From Tolumonas lignilytica (GTDB taxonomy: Bacteria; Pseudomonadota; Gammaproteobacteria; Enterobacterales; Aeromonadaceae): 64,000 nt of DNA. Shown here piece by piece: positions 28,946-36,566 of this stretch. The stretch lies in assembly GCF_000527035.1 (NCBI RefSeq), contig NZ_AZUK01000001.1:2724501-2788500 (forward strand), in the 5' to 3' direction. The notes beneath the pieces are model-generated. The model had not been told where the DNA came from, searched no databases, and saw nothing but the letters and a program-made list of their open reading frames with translations. The translations under genes were made by a program, and so were the position numbers. The first letter of the stretch is position 1; the number at the start of each line of letters is the position of its first letter.

Positions 28946-30439
28946 ATGACCCCTGTTGTTGCCCTGGTGGGACGCCCAAACGTTGGCAAGTCCACACTAT
29001 TTAACCGTCTGACGCGTAGCCGGGACGCACTGGTGGCCGATTTCCCGGGATTAACACGCGATCGTAAATATGGTCAGGCGTCTTTTGGTGAACTGAATTT
29101 TATCGTTGTGGATACTGGCGGTATTGATGGTTCCGAAGAGGGAATTGAAGTCAAAATGGCTGAACAATCGCTGCAAGCGATTGATGAGTCAGATGTTGTA
29201 TTATTCATGGTAGATGCTCGTGCAGGTGTGACCAGTGCTGATATCGGGATTGCTAACCATCTGCGGCGACAACAGAAAAAAGTATTTCTGGTCGCGAATA
29301 AAACAGATGGCATTGATGGCGATGCCTTTGCTGCAGACTTTTATAGCTTGGCACTTGGTGAGATCTATCAAATAGCTGCGGCTCATGGCCGTGGTGTGAC
29401 ATCATTGCTGGAAAAAGCATTAGCACCTTTTCTGGAAGAGTTAACAGGAAAATCGGCTGAAGAGGAAGCAGAAGACGAAGATGCTGCTTACTGGGCTGCA
29501 TTTGAGGGTGTTGAACCCGATTTGGACGAACCAGAAGAAGAGTTAACTGGTGAAGATCGATATGCCGATTTGCCAATTAAGTTTGCCATTATCGGTCGTC
29601 CGAATGTTGGAAAATCGACTCTGACTAACCGTATGTTAGGGGAAGATCGAGTCATTGTTTTTGATATGCCAGGAACAACACGCGATTCCATTTACATTCC
29701 ACTGGAGCGCGATGAGCAACAATATATTGTCATTGATACGGCTGGTGTACGTAAGAAGAAGAAGATTTACGAAACAGTCGAGAAATTCTCAGTTGTTAAA
29801 ACATTGCAGGCAATTGAAGATGCCAACGTTGTTTTGTTGCTGATCGATGCTCGTGAGGGGATCTCTGACCAGGATTTAAGTTTACTTGGTTTCACTCTGC
29901 ATTCAGGGCGCTCTATCGTGATTGCGGTCAACAAGTGGGATGGACTGGATCAGGATACCAAAGAGAAAATCAAAGAAGATCTAGAACGACGACTGGGTTT
30001 TGTTGATTTTGCTCGTGTTCACTTTATTTCAGCCTTGCATGGCTCTGGTGTGGGCAATTTATTTGATTCGATTCAAGAAGCTTATCGTTCTGCGACAAAG
30101 CGTATCAGCACTTCCATGCTGACTCGTATCATGAATATGGCTGCAGAAGATCATCAGCCGCCTTTGGTTCGTGGTCGTCGTGTTAAACTGAAATATGCGC
30201 ATGCTGGCGGATATAATCCACCACGTATTATTATTCATGGCAATCAGGTGAATGATTTGCCTGATTCATATAAGCGTTATTTGATTAACTATTACCGTAA
30301 ATCATTGAAGATCATGGGAACACCAATCCATGTTGAGTTTCAGGAAGGTGACAACCCATTTGAAGGGAAACGGAATAAGCTGACACAGAGCCAGATTCGT
30401 AAACGTCGCCGAATGATGAAGTTTGTGAAAAAAGGTTAA
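28946..30439 (+). CDS. der: Ribosome-assembly GTPase Der (EngA)
   Basis: Der is an essential GTPase with two tandem G domains that acts in 50S subunit maturation. The ATG at 28946 has GAGG six bases upstream and gives 497 residues; the frame could start at 28934 but without a better site. Both G1 motifs are identical, GRPNVGKST, in domain 1 near residue 9 and in domain 2 near residue 218. An acidic linker ([17 protein letters not shown]) separates the domains, and a KH-like domain forms the C-terminus. yfgJ follows 29 bases later. Confidence 0.97.
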   Translation: MTPVVALVGRPNVGKSTLFNRLTRSRDALVADFPGLTRDRKYGQASFGELNFIVVDTGGIDGSEEGIEVKMAEQSLQAIDESDVVLFMVDARAGVTSADIGIANHLRRQQKKVFLVANKTDGIDGDAFAADFYSLALGEIYQIAAAHGRGVTSLLEKALAPFLEELTGKSAEEEAEDEDAAYWAAFEGVEPDLDEPEEELTGEDRYADLPIKFAIIGRPNVGKSTLTNRMLGEDRVIVFDMPGTTRDSIYIPLERDEQQYIVIDTAGVRKKKKIYETVEKFSVVKTLQAIEDANVVLLLIDAREGISDQDLSLLGFTLHSGRSIVIAVNKWDGLDQDTKEKIKEDLERRLGFVDFARVHFISALHGSGVGNLFDSIQEAYRSATKRISTSMLTRIMNMAAEDHQPPLVRGRRVKLKYAHAGGYNPPRIIIHGNQVNDLPDSYKRYLINYYRKSLKIMGTPIHVEFQEGDNPFEGKRNKLTQSQIRKRRRMMKFVKKG

Positions 30440-30468
30440 TAATCAAATAAATTCAGAGGAGAGGTGAA

Positions 30469-30702
30469 ATGGCCTATCAGATCACCTGTCCTTCTTGTCA
30501 ACAAGAAGGGCTGGATCCCAGATGGAATGAAGCGACCTGCATCCATTGCGCAAAGCAATTTACGATTGTTGCTTTTTGTCCTGCATGCCATGTTGAACTG
30601 GAACGTTTGCAAGCATGTGGTGCAGTAGATTTTTTTTGTAATAGTTGTAATTCAATGGTTTCAAAACGGCAAGCTGAATATCAAATCACGCCAAAAGAAT
30701 GA
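30469..30702 (+). CDS. yfgJ: Zinc-ribbon protein YfgJ
   Basis: This 77-residue protein has four paired cysteine knuckles: CPSC, CIHC, CPAC and CNSC, likely binding two zinc ions. The segment LQACGAVDFFCNSCNSMVSK is the recognisable part of the YfgJ family, which sits next to der in E. coli as well. Its function is unknown. A good Shine-Dalgarno (GAGGAGAGG) precedes the ATG. It is probably the last gene of the der transcript, since a strong terminator follows at once. Confidence 0.88.
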   Translation: MAYQITCPSCQQEGLDPRWNEATCIHCAKQFTIVAFCPACHVELERLQACGAVDFFCNSCNSMVSKRQAEYQITPKE

Positions 30703-30733
30703 AAAAAAGCCAGATATCGTATCTGGCTTTTTT
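30703..30733. terminator. Bidirectional terminator between yfgJ and grcA
   Basis: A perfect stem of about 14 bp (core AGCCAGATA / TATCTGGCT), flanked by A6 and T6, with a three-base loop. It starts right after the yfgJ stop and serves the convergent grcA too. Confidence 0.9.
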
Positions 30734-30753
30734 ATCTGTTCGGTAATACTCAA

Positions 30754-31134
30754 TTAGAGTGATTGAGTAAACGTACGGGTAATTACATCACGTTGTTGTT
30801 CTGGTGTCAGAGCATTAAAACGTACGGCATAGCCAGAAACACGAATGGTTAATTGCGGGTATTTTTCTGGATTTTGAACGGCATCTTCCAACGTTTCACG
30901 TCTAAGCACATTCACATTCAGGTGTTGGCCACCTTCAACCTGTGGTGCAGCATTGACAGGGATTTCCCGATATTCAATATTGCCTAATGAGGCCAGCGCA
31001 ACTACCTGATCTTCGCTGTAACGAGGATCTTTTGAACATAAGCAACGCACTTCTTGTGTTGTATCATCCAGCAACCAGAATGAATGGATCAATTCTGCAT
31101 TTGCTGCTTGAGTGATTTGAATACCCTTAACCAT
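30754..31134 (-). CDS. grcA: Autonomous glycyl radical cofactor GrcA
   Basis: GrcA is a spare glycyl-radical domain that replaces the damaged C-terminal end of pyruvate formate-lyase under micro-oxic conditions. The 126-residue product has the glycyl-radical loop near the C-terminus ([20 protein letters not shown], with the radical Gly in SGY). GAGGAG precedes the ATG. Upstream lies a perfect FNR box and a leader with two hairpins, matching its known anaerobic induction in E. coli. It converges on yfgJ across a shared terminator. Confidence 0.96.
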   Translation of the reverse strand: MVKGIQITQAANAELIHSFWLLDDTTQEVRCLCSKDPRYSEDQVVALASLGNIEYREIPVNAAPQVEGGQHLNVNVLRRETLEDAVQNPEKYPQLTIRVSGYAVRFNALTPEQQRDVITRTFTQSL

Positions 31135-31154
31135 GATGAACTCCTCGATAGTTT

Positions 31155-31191
31155 GGGGCGGTTCTTGTCACTAGTTACAAGAAAGTGCCCC
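31155..31191 (-). promoter_or_regulatory. Leader hairpin 1 of grcA
   Basis: GGGGC / GCCCC and TTCTTGT / ACAAGAA form two stacked helices with a small internal loop and an eight-base apical loop. It sits 20 bases upstream of the grcA ATG, just before the Shine-Dalgarno, where it could affect translation or mRNA stability. Confidence 0.5.
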
Positions 31192-31202
31192 ATAATGCAG
31201 GC

Positions 31203-31225
31203 GATTAAACCAACTTGGTTTAATC
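31203..31225 (-). promoter_or_regulatory. Perfect 11-bp palindrome in the grcA leader
   Basis: GATTAAACCAA and TTGGTTTAATC are perfect inverted repeats around one base. It could be a repressor or activator site on DNA, or a 9-bp stem with a five-base loop in RNA. The matching protein was not recognised. Confidence 0.5.
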
Positions 31226-31244
31226 ATGTATCTTTGATACTACA

Positions 31245-31260
31245 TTAGTAAATTTACTAA
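31245..31260. promoter_or_regulatory. Palindromic operator candidate (GTAAATTTACTA copy 1)
   Basis: TTAGTAAATTTACTAA is a perfect 16-bp palindrome between grcA and ung. The 12-base core GTAAATTTACTA recurs at 31387-31398. The cognate regulator is unknown. Confidence 0.45.
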
Positions 31261-31312
31261 TAGTTCGCAAGGGGATACCCCCTAAATAAACAGGCCTATT
31301 CGAGATTAAAGC

Positions 31313-31326
31313 TTGATCAAAATCAA
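31313..31326. promoter_or_regulatory. FNR box upstream of grcA
   Basis: TTGATCAAAATCAA is a perfect match to the FNR consensus TTGAT-N4-ATCAA. A start 41.5 bases downstream on the minus strand would be near 31278, with an AT-rich -10 region (TATTTA-like) about where expected. This fits the known FNR control of grcA. Confidence 0.75.
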
Positions 31327-31386
31327 TAAACATACATTTTGCATCCATCATTGCAGTTCGGCGTAAATTCAGATGGTTGATATCTT

Positions 31387-31398
31387 GTAAATTTACTA
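31387..31398. promoter_or_regulatory. Palindromic operator candidate (GTAAATTTACTA copy 2)
   Basis: The core GTAAATTTAC at 31387-31396 is a perfect palindrome. The full 12-mer repeats copy 1, 139 bases away, closer to ung. Confidence 0.4.
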
Positions 31399-31469
31399 CA
31401 AATTTGTCAGATGCCGTTTTTAACGGAAGTACGATAAAATCAATTTTTATCACAGTCGGGAGGAACGAA

Positions 31470-32141
31470 ATGCAAACGTGGAGTGATGTGCTGGGTCAGG
31501 AAAAACAACAGGCCTATTTTCAGGAAACGCTGAGTTTTGTTCGACACGAACGTGAGTCAGGTAAAGTGATTTACCCTCCTGCTGCTGATGTTTTTAATGC
31601 TTTCAAATACACAGAGTTTAATGATGTAAAAGTGGTCATCTTAGGGCAGGACCCTTATCACGGTCCCAATCAAGCGCATGGCCTTTGCTTTTCTGTATTG
31701 CCAGGCGTAGCAACACCACCATCGCTGGTTAACATATACAAAGAATTACACCGTGACATTCCTGGTTTTGATATACCTAAACATGGCTATCTACTCTCAT
31801 GGGCTCAACAAGGGGTGTTGTTATTAAATACGGTGCTGACTGTTGAGGCTGGCAAAGCGCATTCTCACGCATCCTCGGGGTGGGAGCAGTTTACTGACCG
31901 GGTTATTGCTGCATTAAATGAATCCAGAGAAGGGCTGGTCTTTTTGCTTTGGGGAAACCATGCCCAAAAAAAAGGGCAATATATTGATCGCCAAAAGCAC
32001 CATGTTTTAATGGCTCCCCATCCCAGCCCGTTATCTGCGCACCGTGGTTTTTTAGGTTGTGGTCATTTTTCTTTAACGAATCAGTTCTTAATTTCATCAG
32101 GAAAACAACCAATAAACTGGCAAATACCACCGATAGCGTGA
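31470..32141 (+). CDS. ung: Uracil-DNA glycosylase (family 1)
   Basis: Ung removes uracil from DNA as the first step of base-excision repair. The ATG at 31470 follows a GGGAGGAA site and gives 223 residues, the normal size; the frame extends upstream only through the operator region. The water-activating loop GQDPYHGP is present with Asp61 as the catalytic residue. The DNA-intercalation loop [10 protein letters not shown] lies near the C-terminus. The gene is divergent from grcA. Confidence 0.97.
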   Translation: MQTWSDVLGQEKQQAYFQETLSFVRHERESGKVIYPPAADVFNAFKYTEFNDVKVVILGQDPYHGPNQAHGLCFSVLPGVATPPSLVNIYKELHRDIPGFDIPKHGYLLSWAQQGVLLLNTVLTVEAGKAHSHASSGWEQFTDRVIAALNESREGLVFLLWGNHAQKKGQYIDRQKHHVLMAPHPSPLSAHRGFLGCGHFSLTNQFLISSGKQPINWQIPPIA

Positions 32142-32241
32142 TGTTGTTGGCACATTTCAGGATGAATCGATGCTTGAGAATAAAATTCACTATAATTTAT
32201 AAATTGCCGATTAATAGGTTATCAGCTTAGGAGAGTGCACC

Positions 32242-32784
32242 ATGTTGGATATTTTGCACCAAGAACATATCAACATCGCCAAATTACTCGATATGTTGCG
32301 TGATAATCTAGCGACAATTCGCAATGAACAGCCTGTGCGGTTTAGTGTGCTCAATGATGCATTGACCTATCTGAGAGACGTGTCGGATACGCAACATCAC
32401 CCGCGAGAAGATTTGATTTACGATTATTTTGCGACATATCGATGTACCGATCCTTCTATTGTGACCACCACGCTCAAAGATCAACATAAACAGATTGTGA
32501 GTAGTGGAGAGAAATTGCAGGAGATGGTCGCGATGATTCTCATGGATGCTGTTATTCCATTAGATCGTGTTGCTGTAGCTTTAGAACAATTCATTGCCTT
32601 ACAGCAAAGGCATCTGGATTATGAGGAGAGTGTTATCTTTCCATTGCTGAAACAAGCATTGACCGAAGATGATTGGCGTCATTTAGAGCATAATTGGGTG
32701 AATATGATTGATGCTGACCCGTTATTTGGTCGAGAAGTCGCCGAGCGGTACCAAGATTTGGCAACGCAACTGTTATCTGCTTAA
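32242..32784 (+). CDS. Hemerythrin (HHE) domain protein
   Basis: This 180-residue, mostly helical protein carries the spaced His/Glu ligands of a hemerythrin di-iron site: LHQEHINIAKLL near residue 5, QHHPREDLIYDYF near residue 52, DQHKQIVSSGEKL near residue 80 and QRHLDYEESVIFPLL near residue 117. Such proteins bind oxygen or nitric oxide, or help repair iron clusters. The exact role here is not known. GGAG precedes the ATG. It stands alone, with a strong terminator after it. Confidence 0.87.
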   Translation: MLDILHQEHINIAKLLDMLRDNLATIRNEQPVRFSVLNDALTYLRDVSDTQHHPREDLIYDYFATYRCTDPSIVTTTLKDQHKQIVSSGEKLQEMVAMILMDAVIPLDRVAVALEQFIALQQRHLDYEESVIFPLLKQALTEDDWRHLEHNWVNMIDADPLFGREVAERYQDLATQLLSA

Positions 32785-32799
32785 TCGATTGCGGAACAA

Positions 32800-32829
32800 A
32801 ATATGGCGCTAACCAGCGCCATATTTTTT
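32800..32829. terminator. Bidirectional terminator between the hemerythrin gene and the DUF3545 gene
   Basis: AATATGGCGCT / AGCGCCATATT form an 11-bp perfect stem around AACC, followed by six T residues. It touches the stop codon of the convergent DUF3545 gene. Confidence 0.88.
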
Positions 32830-33017
32830 CAATTCAACGAAATGTCGTTAATACCCAATTCGTAATTTAAGTCAATGGACTGCAATTCCCGTTGCAAGCG
32901 ATATCTGTCTTTTAATGCCTCTATCTCTCTCCATTTGCGCTTTTTATTTGTTTGGCGTTGACGTACATCAGTATCAATGACGGCCAGCTCTTCCGTTTCC
33001 AGTGAGAACCTGTCCAT
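32829..33017 (-). CDS. DUF3545 family small protein
   Basis: This 62-residue protein is highly charged (NKKRKWREIEALKDRYRLQR) and probably one long helix. That basic helical segment is the mark of the DUF3545 family found in Vibrio, Aeromonas and relatives. Its function is unknown. The start at 33017 was chosen because a perfect AGGAGG lies seven bases before it; the longer frame to 33038 would swallow that site. It faces the hemerythrin gene and shares its terminator. Confidence 0.8.
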   Translation of the reverse strand: MDRFSLETEELAVIDTDVRQRQTNKKRKWREIEALKDRYRLQRELQSIDLNYELGINDISLN

Positions 33018-33457
33018 GGATCTACCTCCTCGTCTCAAACTAAAGAACGTTCAAACTGTGATAAGCATTTTACGGGCCACAAATCAAATATACAGATGTT
33101 ATAGATTATGGCTTGGTGATAGTCATTCACCCATGCAACTTGCTTGTCACAAGTGCTTTCCGTATATCACAGCGTTTTAAAAACTAAAACACTGAGATGA
33201 CGAAACTATTACAGACGTCAAAAGGTTGAAATTCTGCTGCTGAGGGAAAAAGAAAGATGGTGTATCAGCCGACGAGGTGTCAAAAGGGAATTAATAGCGA
33301 ATTAGTGCATAAAAATGATTTATGATGAATATTTATGCTGCTTAGTTAAAAAAATATCAATAATAATTTTGTATTTAATGCTGATACTGGTATTTTTCCG
33401 GGTATTATTTTTGCAGTATATTTTTGTCTTCAGCGATTATTTAGGAAAGGCTCACAT
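33018..33457 (+). other. Intergenic region upstream of the amino-acid ABC operon
   Basis: These 440 AT-rich bases lie between the divergent DUF3545 gene and the ABC operon. Two imperfect ArgR-type boxes are seen at 33306-33339. A plus-strand frame at 32977-33180 overlaps the DUF3545 start region and has no support. Nothing else was recognised. Confidence 0.6.
33306..33339 (+). promoter_or_regulatory. Candidate paired ArgR boxes
   Basis: TGAATATTTATGCT at 33326-33339 matches 12 of 14 core positions of the ARG box TGAAT-wwww-ATTCA. TGCATAAAAATGAT at 33306-33319 matches about 10. The 20-base offset fits the usual tandem arrangement. The site is 120 bases upstream of a basic-amino-acid transporter operon. 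Confidence 0.35.
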
Positions 33458-34228
33458 ATGGAGCAGGTTGCCACCCTAGAGGTGCAAAATTTATGTAAAC
33501 GCTTCGGTTCCAATGAAGTATTAAAAGGTATTAATCTCACCGCGAGTAAAGGGGATGTTGTTTCCATCATCGGCTCGTCTGGTTCAGGTAAATCCACCTT
33601 TTTACGTTGCATTAATTTACTTGAAATGCCCACCAATGGTGATGTTTATGTCCATGGTGAGCTAATTCGTATGAAAACTGACAAATCCGGTGAAAGGGTT
33701 CCGGTAGATGCACAACAAGTTGCACGGATCCGTTCTCGGTTAGCCATGGTATTTCAGAGTTTTAATTTATGGTCTCATATGACTGTATTGCAAAATATTA
33801 TTGAGGTACCAGTCCATGTGTTAAAAGTGCCACGTCAGGAAGCTATCGAGAAGGCGGAGGCATTGTTGCATCGTGTGGGCTTATACGAGCGACGTGATTA
33901 TTATCCTGGGCATTTATCCGGGGGGCAGCAACAACGCGCAGCAATAGCCAGAGCGTTGGCTGTGGATCCTGAGGTCATGTTGTTTGATGAACCTACGTCG
34001 GCCTTAGATCCTGAATTGGTTGGTGAAGTCTTGTCCGTAATGCGTGGTTTAGCTGAAGAAGGCCGAACTATGCTGGTTGTAACTCATGAAATGGCTTTTG
34101 CGCGTGATGTTTCGAACAAAGTCATGTTTTTACATCAGGGGCGGGTTGAAGAGGAAGGCGATCCTAAAGAACTGTTCGCTAATCCGAAATCAGAGCGTTT
34201 CCGCCAATTTATCTCATCTACTTATTAA
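33458..34228 (+). CDS. Basic/polar amino-acid ABC transporter, ATP-binding subunit (HisP/AotP type)
   Basis: This is the cytoplasmic ATPase of an importer for arginine, ornithine, lysine or histidine. The product is 256 residues. Walker A is SGSGKSTFLRCINLL near residue 40, the ABC signature is LSGGQQQRAAIARAL near residue 152, and Walker B is VMLFDEPTSALDPELV near residue 173. The H-loop is in LVVTHEMAFARD. The inserted segment RMKTDKSGERVPVDAQQVAR after Walker A is typical of the HisP/AotP branch. It is the first gene of a four-gene operon; AGGAAAGG precedes the ATG. Confidence 0.92.
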   Translation: MEQVATLEVQNLCKRFGSNEVLKGINLTASKGDVVSIIGSSGSGKSTFLRCINLLEMPTNGDVYVHGELIRMKTDKSGERVPVDAQQVARIRSRLAMVFQSFNLWSHMTVLQNIIEVPVHVLKVPRQEAIEKAEALLHRVGLYERRDYYPGHLSGGQQQRAAIARALAVDPEVMLFDEPTSALDPELVGEVLSVMRGLAEEGRTMLVVTHEMAFARDVSNKVMFLHQGRVEEEGDPKELFANPKSERFRQFISSTY

Positions 34229-34256
34229 TTTGGTTCCAATAAGCAAGGAGCAAACA

Positions 34257-35024
34257 ATGAAAAAACTGTTGTTAACCGCGATTATGGCTAGTCTGATGGT
34301 AACAGGTGTGCAGGCAAAGGAATGGAAACAAGTCCGAGTCGCAGTTGAAGGTGCTTACCCTCCATTTAATAGTGTGGATGCAAACGGTCAGTTACACGGA
34401 TTTGACGTTGATATTACCAACGCATTATGTGAACAGATGAAAGTAAAATGTACCATCGTGAAGCAAGATTGGGATGGTATGATCCCTGGACTGTTAGCTC
34501 GTAAATTTGATGCCATTATTTCTACGATGGACATTACCGAAGAGCGTAAAAAAAGCATTGATTTTTCACAGAAATACCAACACGTACCTGCCCATTTTGC
34601 AGCTAAAACCGGTACAAAGATCGAGCTGACTCCTGCATTCATGAAAGATAAGAAAATTGCAGTTCAGCGCGCAACTTCCATGGATACTTATGTAACCGAT
34701 AACTTCCCTGATGCAACTATTAAGCGTTATGGTTCATATGATGATGCTTATCTTGATCTGAAGTCAGGTCGTGTTGATTATGTGTTGGCTGATACTGCAT
34801 CAGTGATGGAGGGTTTGGTTAACAAATCAAATGGCGCATACAGTCTGGTTGGCCCTGGTCTGTCTGACAAAAAATGGTTTGGTGAAGGCGCAGGTGTAGC
34901 TCTTCGCAAAGGCGATACTGATCTGAAGAATATGTTTAACAAAGCAATTCTTGATATCCGTGCAAACGGTAAATATAAACAGATCAATGATAAATACTTC
35001 AAGTTTGATGTATACGGCGAATAA
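34257..35024 (+). CDS. Basic amino-acid periplasmic binding protein (ArgT/AotJ type)
   Basis: This periplasmic receptor delivers the substrate to the permease pair. The 255-residue product starts with a Sec signal peptide (MKKLLLTAIMASLMVTGVQA, residues 1-20). The mature part shows the family marks: VRVAVEGAYPPFNSVDANGQ, GFDVDITNALCEQM, QDWDGMIPGLLARKFDAI and ITEERKKSIDFSQKY. AAGGAG precedes the ATG at 34257; the longer frame from 34086 lies inside the ATPase gene. An attenuator-like hairpin separates it from the permeases. Confidence 0.93.
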   Translation: MKKLLLTAIMASLMVTGVQAKEWKQVRVAVEGAYPPFNSVDANGQLHGFDVDITNALCEQMKVKCTIVKQDWDGMIPGLLARKFDAIISTMDITEERKKSIDFSQKYQHVPAHFAAKTGTKIELTPAFMKDKKIAVQRATSMDTYVTDNFPDATIKRYGSYDDAYLDLKSGRVDYVLADTASVMEGLVNKSNGAYSLVGPGLSDKKWFGEGAGVALRKGDTDLKNMFNKAILDIRANGKYKQINDKYFKFDVYGE

Positions 35025-35053
35025 GAAAGCGTTTCATTAACTCTGGTATTCAG

Positions 35054-35076
35054 CGGGCCCACTATGGGCCCGTTTT
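35054..35076 (+). terminator. Attenuator-like hairpin between binding-protein and permease genes
   Basis: CGGGCCC / GGGCCCG form a perfect, fully GC 7-bp stem around ACTAT, followed by four T residues just before the first permease gene. In such operons partial termination at this point lets the binding protein be made in excess over the membrane subunits. Confidence 0.75.
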
Positions 35077-35077
35077 G

Positions 35078-35830
35078 ATGGATAAAGGTATGTTTGATTT
35101 GAAAGGCTATGGTGCCACTATTCTCGATGGTGCTTGGCTCACTTTAGAAGTTGCATTGCTCTCGGTGCTGGTGGCTGTATTTTTAGGCATGATAGGGGCT
35201 TTAGCGAAGCTTTCTAAAAACCGTCTGGCTAAAGGTGTGGCGACGTTTTATACCACATTGGTGAGGGGGATCCCCGATCTGATCCTGATGATGTTGATCT
35301 TCTTTGGTGGCCAGATCTTTCTCAACTTCTTATGTACTCAGATCAATCAGAGTATCAATGATTGGTTTACAAAGAGTAATCCCAATCATGAGTGGATTTC
35401 ATACGTCCCTGATTACATCGACGTCAGCCCATTTATTGCTGGCATTCTGGCGATAGGGTTTATTTTTGGCGCTTATATGGCCGAAACATTTCGCGGTGCC
35501 ATTTTGGCTGTTGAGCGCGGGCAACTTGAGGCCGCATATGCCTATGGCATGTCACCGTGGCAGGTTTTCCATCGGGTATTATTTCCTCAAATGGTGCGTC
35601 ATGCCTTACCGGGTTTTGGTAATAACTGGCTGGTGTTGTTAAAAACAACAGCATTGGTTTCTGTGATCGGCCTTGATGATATGGTGCGTAAAGCAGGATT
35701 GGCAGCCGGCAGCACACAATTACCTTTTACTTTTTATATGGCAGTTGCATTGATTTTCTTAGCTTTTACTGCTGTTTCTACCGCCTTTTTGCGTTGGGCG
35801 GAAATTCGTTATTCGATTAAAACGAGGTAA
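35078..35830 (+). CDS. Amino-acid ABC transporter permease 1 (HisQ/AotQ type)
   Basis: This inner-membrane subunit forms half of the channel. The 250-residue product has about five membrane helices, the first at about residues 20-45 (LTLEVALLSVLVAVFLGMIG). The permease loop that contacts the ATPase is EAAYAYGMSPWQVFHRVLFP, from about residue 155. The start is uncertain: ATG at 35078 lies at the end of the attenuator T tract, while ATG at 35090 (MFDLKGYG) matches homologue length but has GG only two bases upstream. It is followed five bases later by the second permease. Confidence 0.9.
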   Translation: MDKGMFDLKGYGATILDGAWLTLEVALLSVLVAVFLGMIGALAKLSKNRLAKGVATFYTTLVRGIPDLILMMLIFFGGQIFLNFLCTQINQSINDWFTKSNPNHEWISYVPDYIDVSPFIAGILAIGFIFGAYMAETFRGAILAVERGQLEAAYAYGMSPWQVFHRVLFPQMVRHALPGFGNNWLVLLKTTALVSVIGLDDMVRKAGLAAGSTQLPFTFYMAVALIFLAFTAVSTAFLRWAEIRYSIKTR

Positions 35831-35835
35831 GTCGG

Positions 35836-36531
35836 ATGTTTGATTTCTCCATTATTGTTAAGGAATGGCCGATTTATCTTGAGGGATTAATGACAACCAG
35901 TTGGTTGGTGCTGGTGTCATTGATTGCTGGTTTATGTATTGCTGTCCCGGTGGGTATTTTTCGGAGTAGCCAGAATCGTTGGCTGAATTATCCATCATGG
36001 GCCTATATCTATTTCTTCCGTGGTACGCCTCTACTAGTGCAGTTGTTTATTATCTATTACGGTGCAGGGCAGTGGCCCTGGTTGCAGCACTCGTGGGCCT
36101 GGAAATGGTTTCAGGAGGCGTGGTTTTGTTCACTATTGGCTTTCGCATTAAATACCGGCGCCTATACTGCTGAAATTGTCAGAGGCGCTATCCAGATGAT
36201 TCCGAAAGGCGAGTTGGAGGCGGCGGCTTCTTTTGGTATGTCTCGCTGGCAGATGTTACGCCATATTATTTTACCAAGTGCACTGCGCCGAGCATTGCCC
36301 GCATACAGCAATGAAGTGATACTGATGCTGCATGGTTCTTCAGTGGCTGGTGTGATCACTGTGGTTGATTTAACTGGCGCAGCTCGCATCATTAATGCGC
36401 GCTATTATATGCCGTTTGAAGCCTTTATTACGGCCGGCTTACTCTATCTGATGCTGAGTTTGACGCTGGTTTGGGGATTCCGACGCTTGGAACGCCGTTG
36501 GTATGCACATTTGCGTCCTAGAATCGGTTAA
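35836..36531 (+). CDS. Amino-acid ABC transporter permease 2 (HisM/AotM type)
   Basis: This is the second membrane subunit of the importer. The 231-residue product opens MFDFSIIVKEWPIYLEGLMT and has about five membrane helices. The ATPase-contact loop is ELEAAASFGMSRWQMLRHII, near residue 125. It is the last gene of the operon; gene order is ATPase, binding protein, permease, permease, as in Pseudomonas aot-like and Vibrio/Aeromonas clusters. Confidence 0.91.
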   Translation: MFDFSIIVKEWPIYLEGLMTTSWLVLVSLIAGLCIAVPVGIFRSSQNRWLNYPSWAYIYFFRGTPLLVQLFIIYYGAGQWPWLQHSWAWKWFQEAWFCSLLAFALNTGAYTAEIVRGAIQMIPKGELEAAASFGMSRWQMLRHIILPSALRRALPAYSNEVILMLHGSSVAGVITVVDLTGAARIINARYYMPFEAFITAGLLYLMLSLTLVWGFRRLERRWYAHLRPRIG

Positions 36532-36566
36532 GCCTGTATTCCTGGGGATCCATAGCGTGATACCAT

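Larger units (their letters stand above)
31135..31469. other. Divergent intergenic region grcA / ung
   Basis: The 335 bases hold, from left to right, two potential RNA hairpins in the grcA leader (31155-31191, 31203-31225), a 16-bp palindrome (31245-31260), an FNR box (31313-31326), and a second related palindrome (31387-31396). A minus-strand frame at 31220-31453 overlaps these sites and has no other support. Confidence 0.7.

Noticed and set aside
31220-31453. 77-codon minus-strand frame upstream of grcA
   Set aside because: It covers the FNR box and both palindromes and has no recognisable domain.
32977-33180. 67-codon plus-strand frame upstream of the ABC operon
   Set aside because: It overlaps the start and Shine-Dalgarno of the DUF3545 gene on the other strand and shows no family features.
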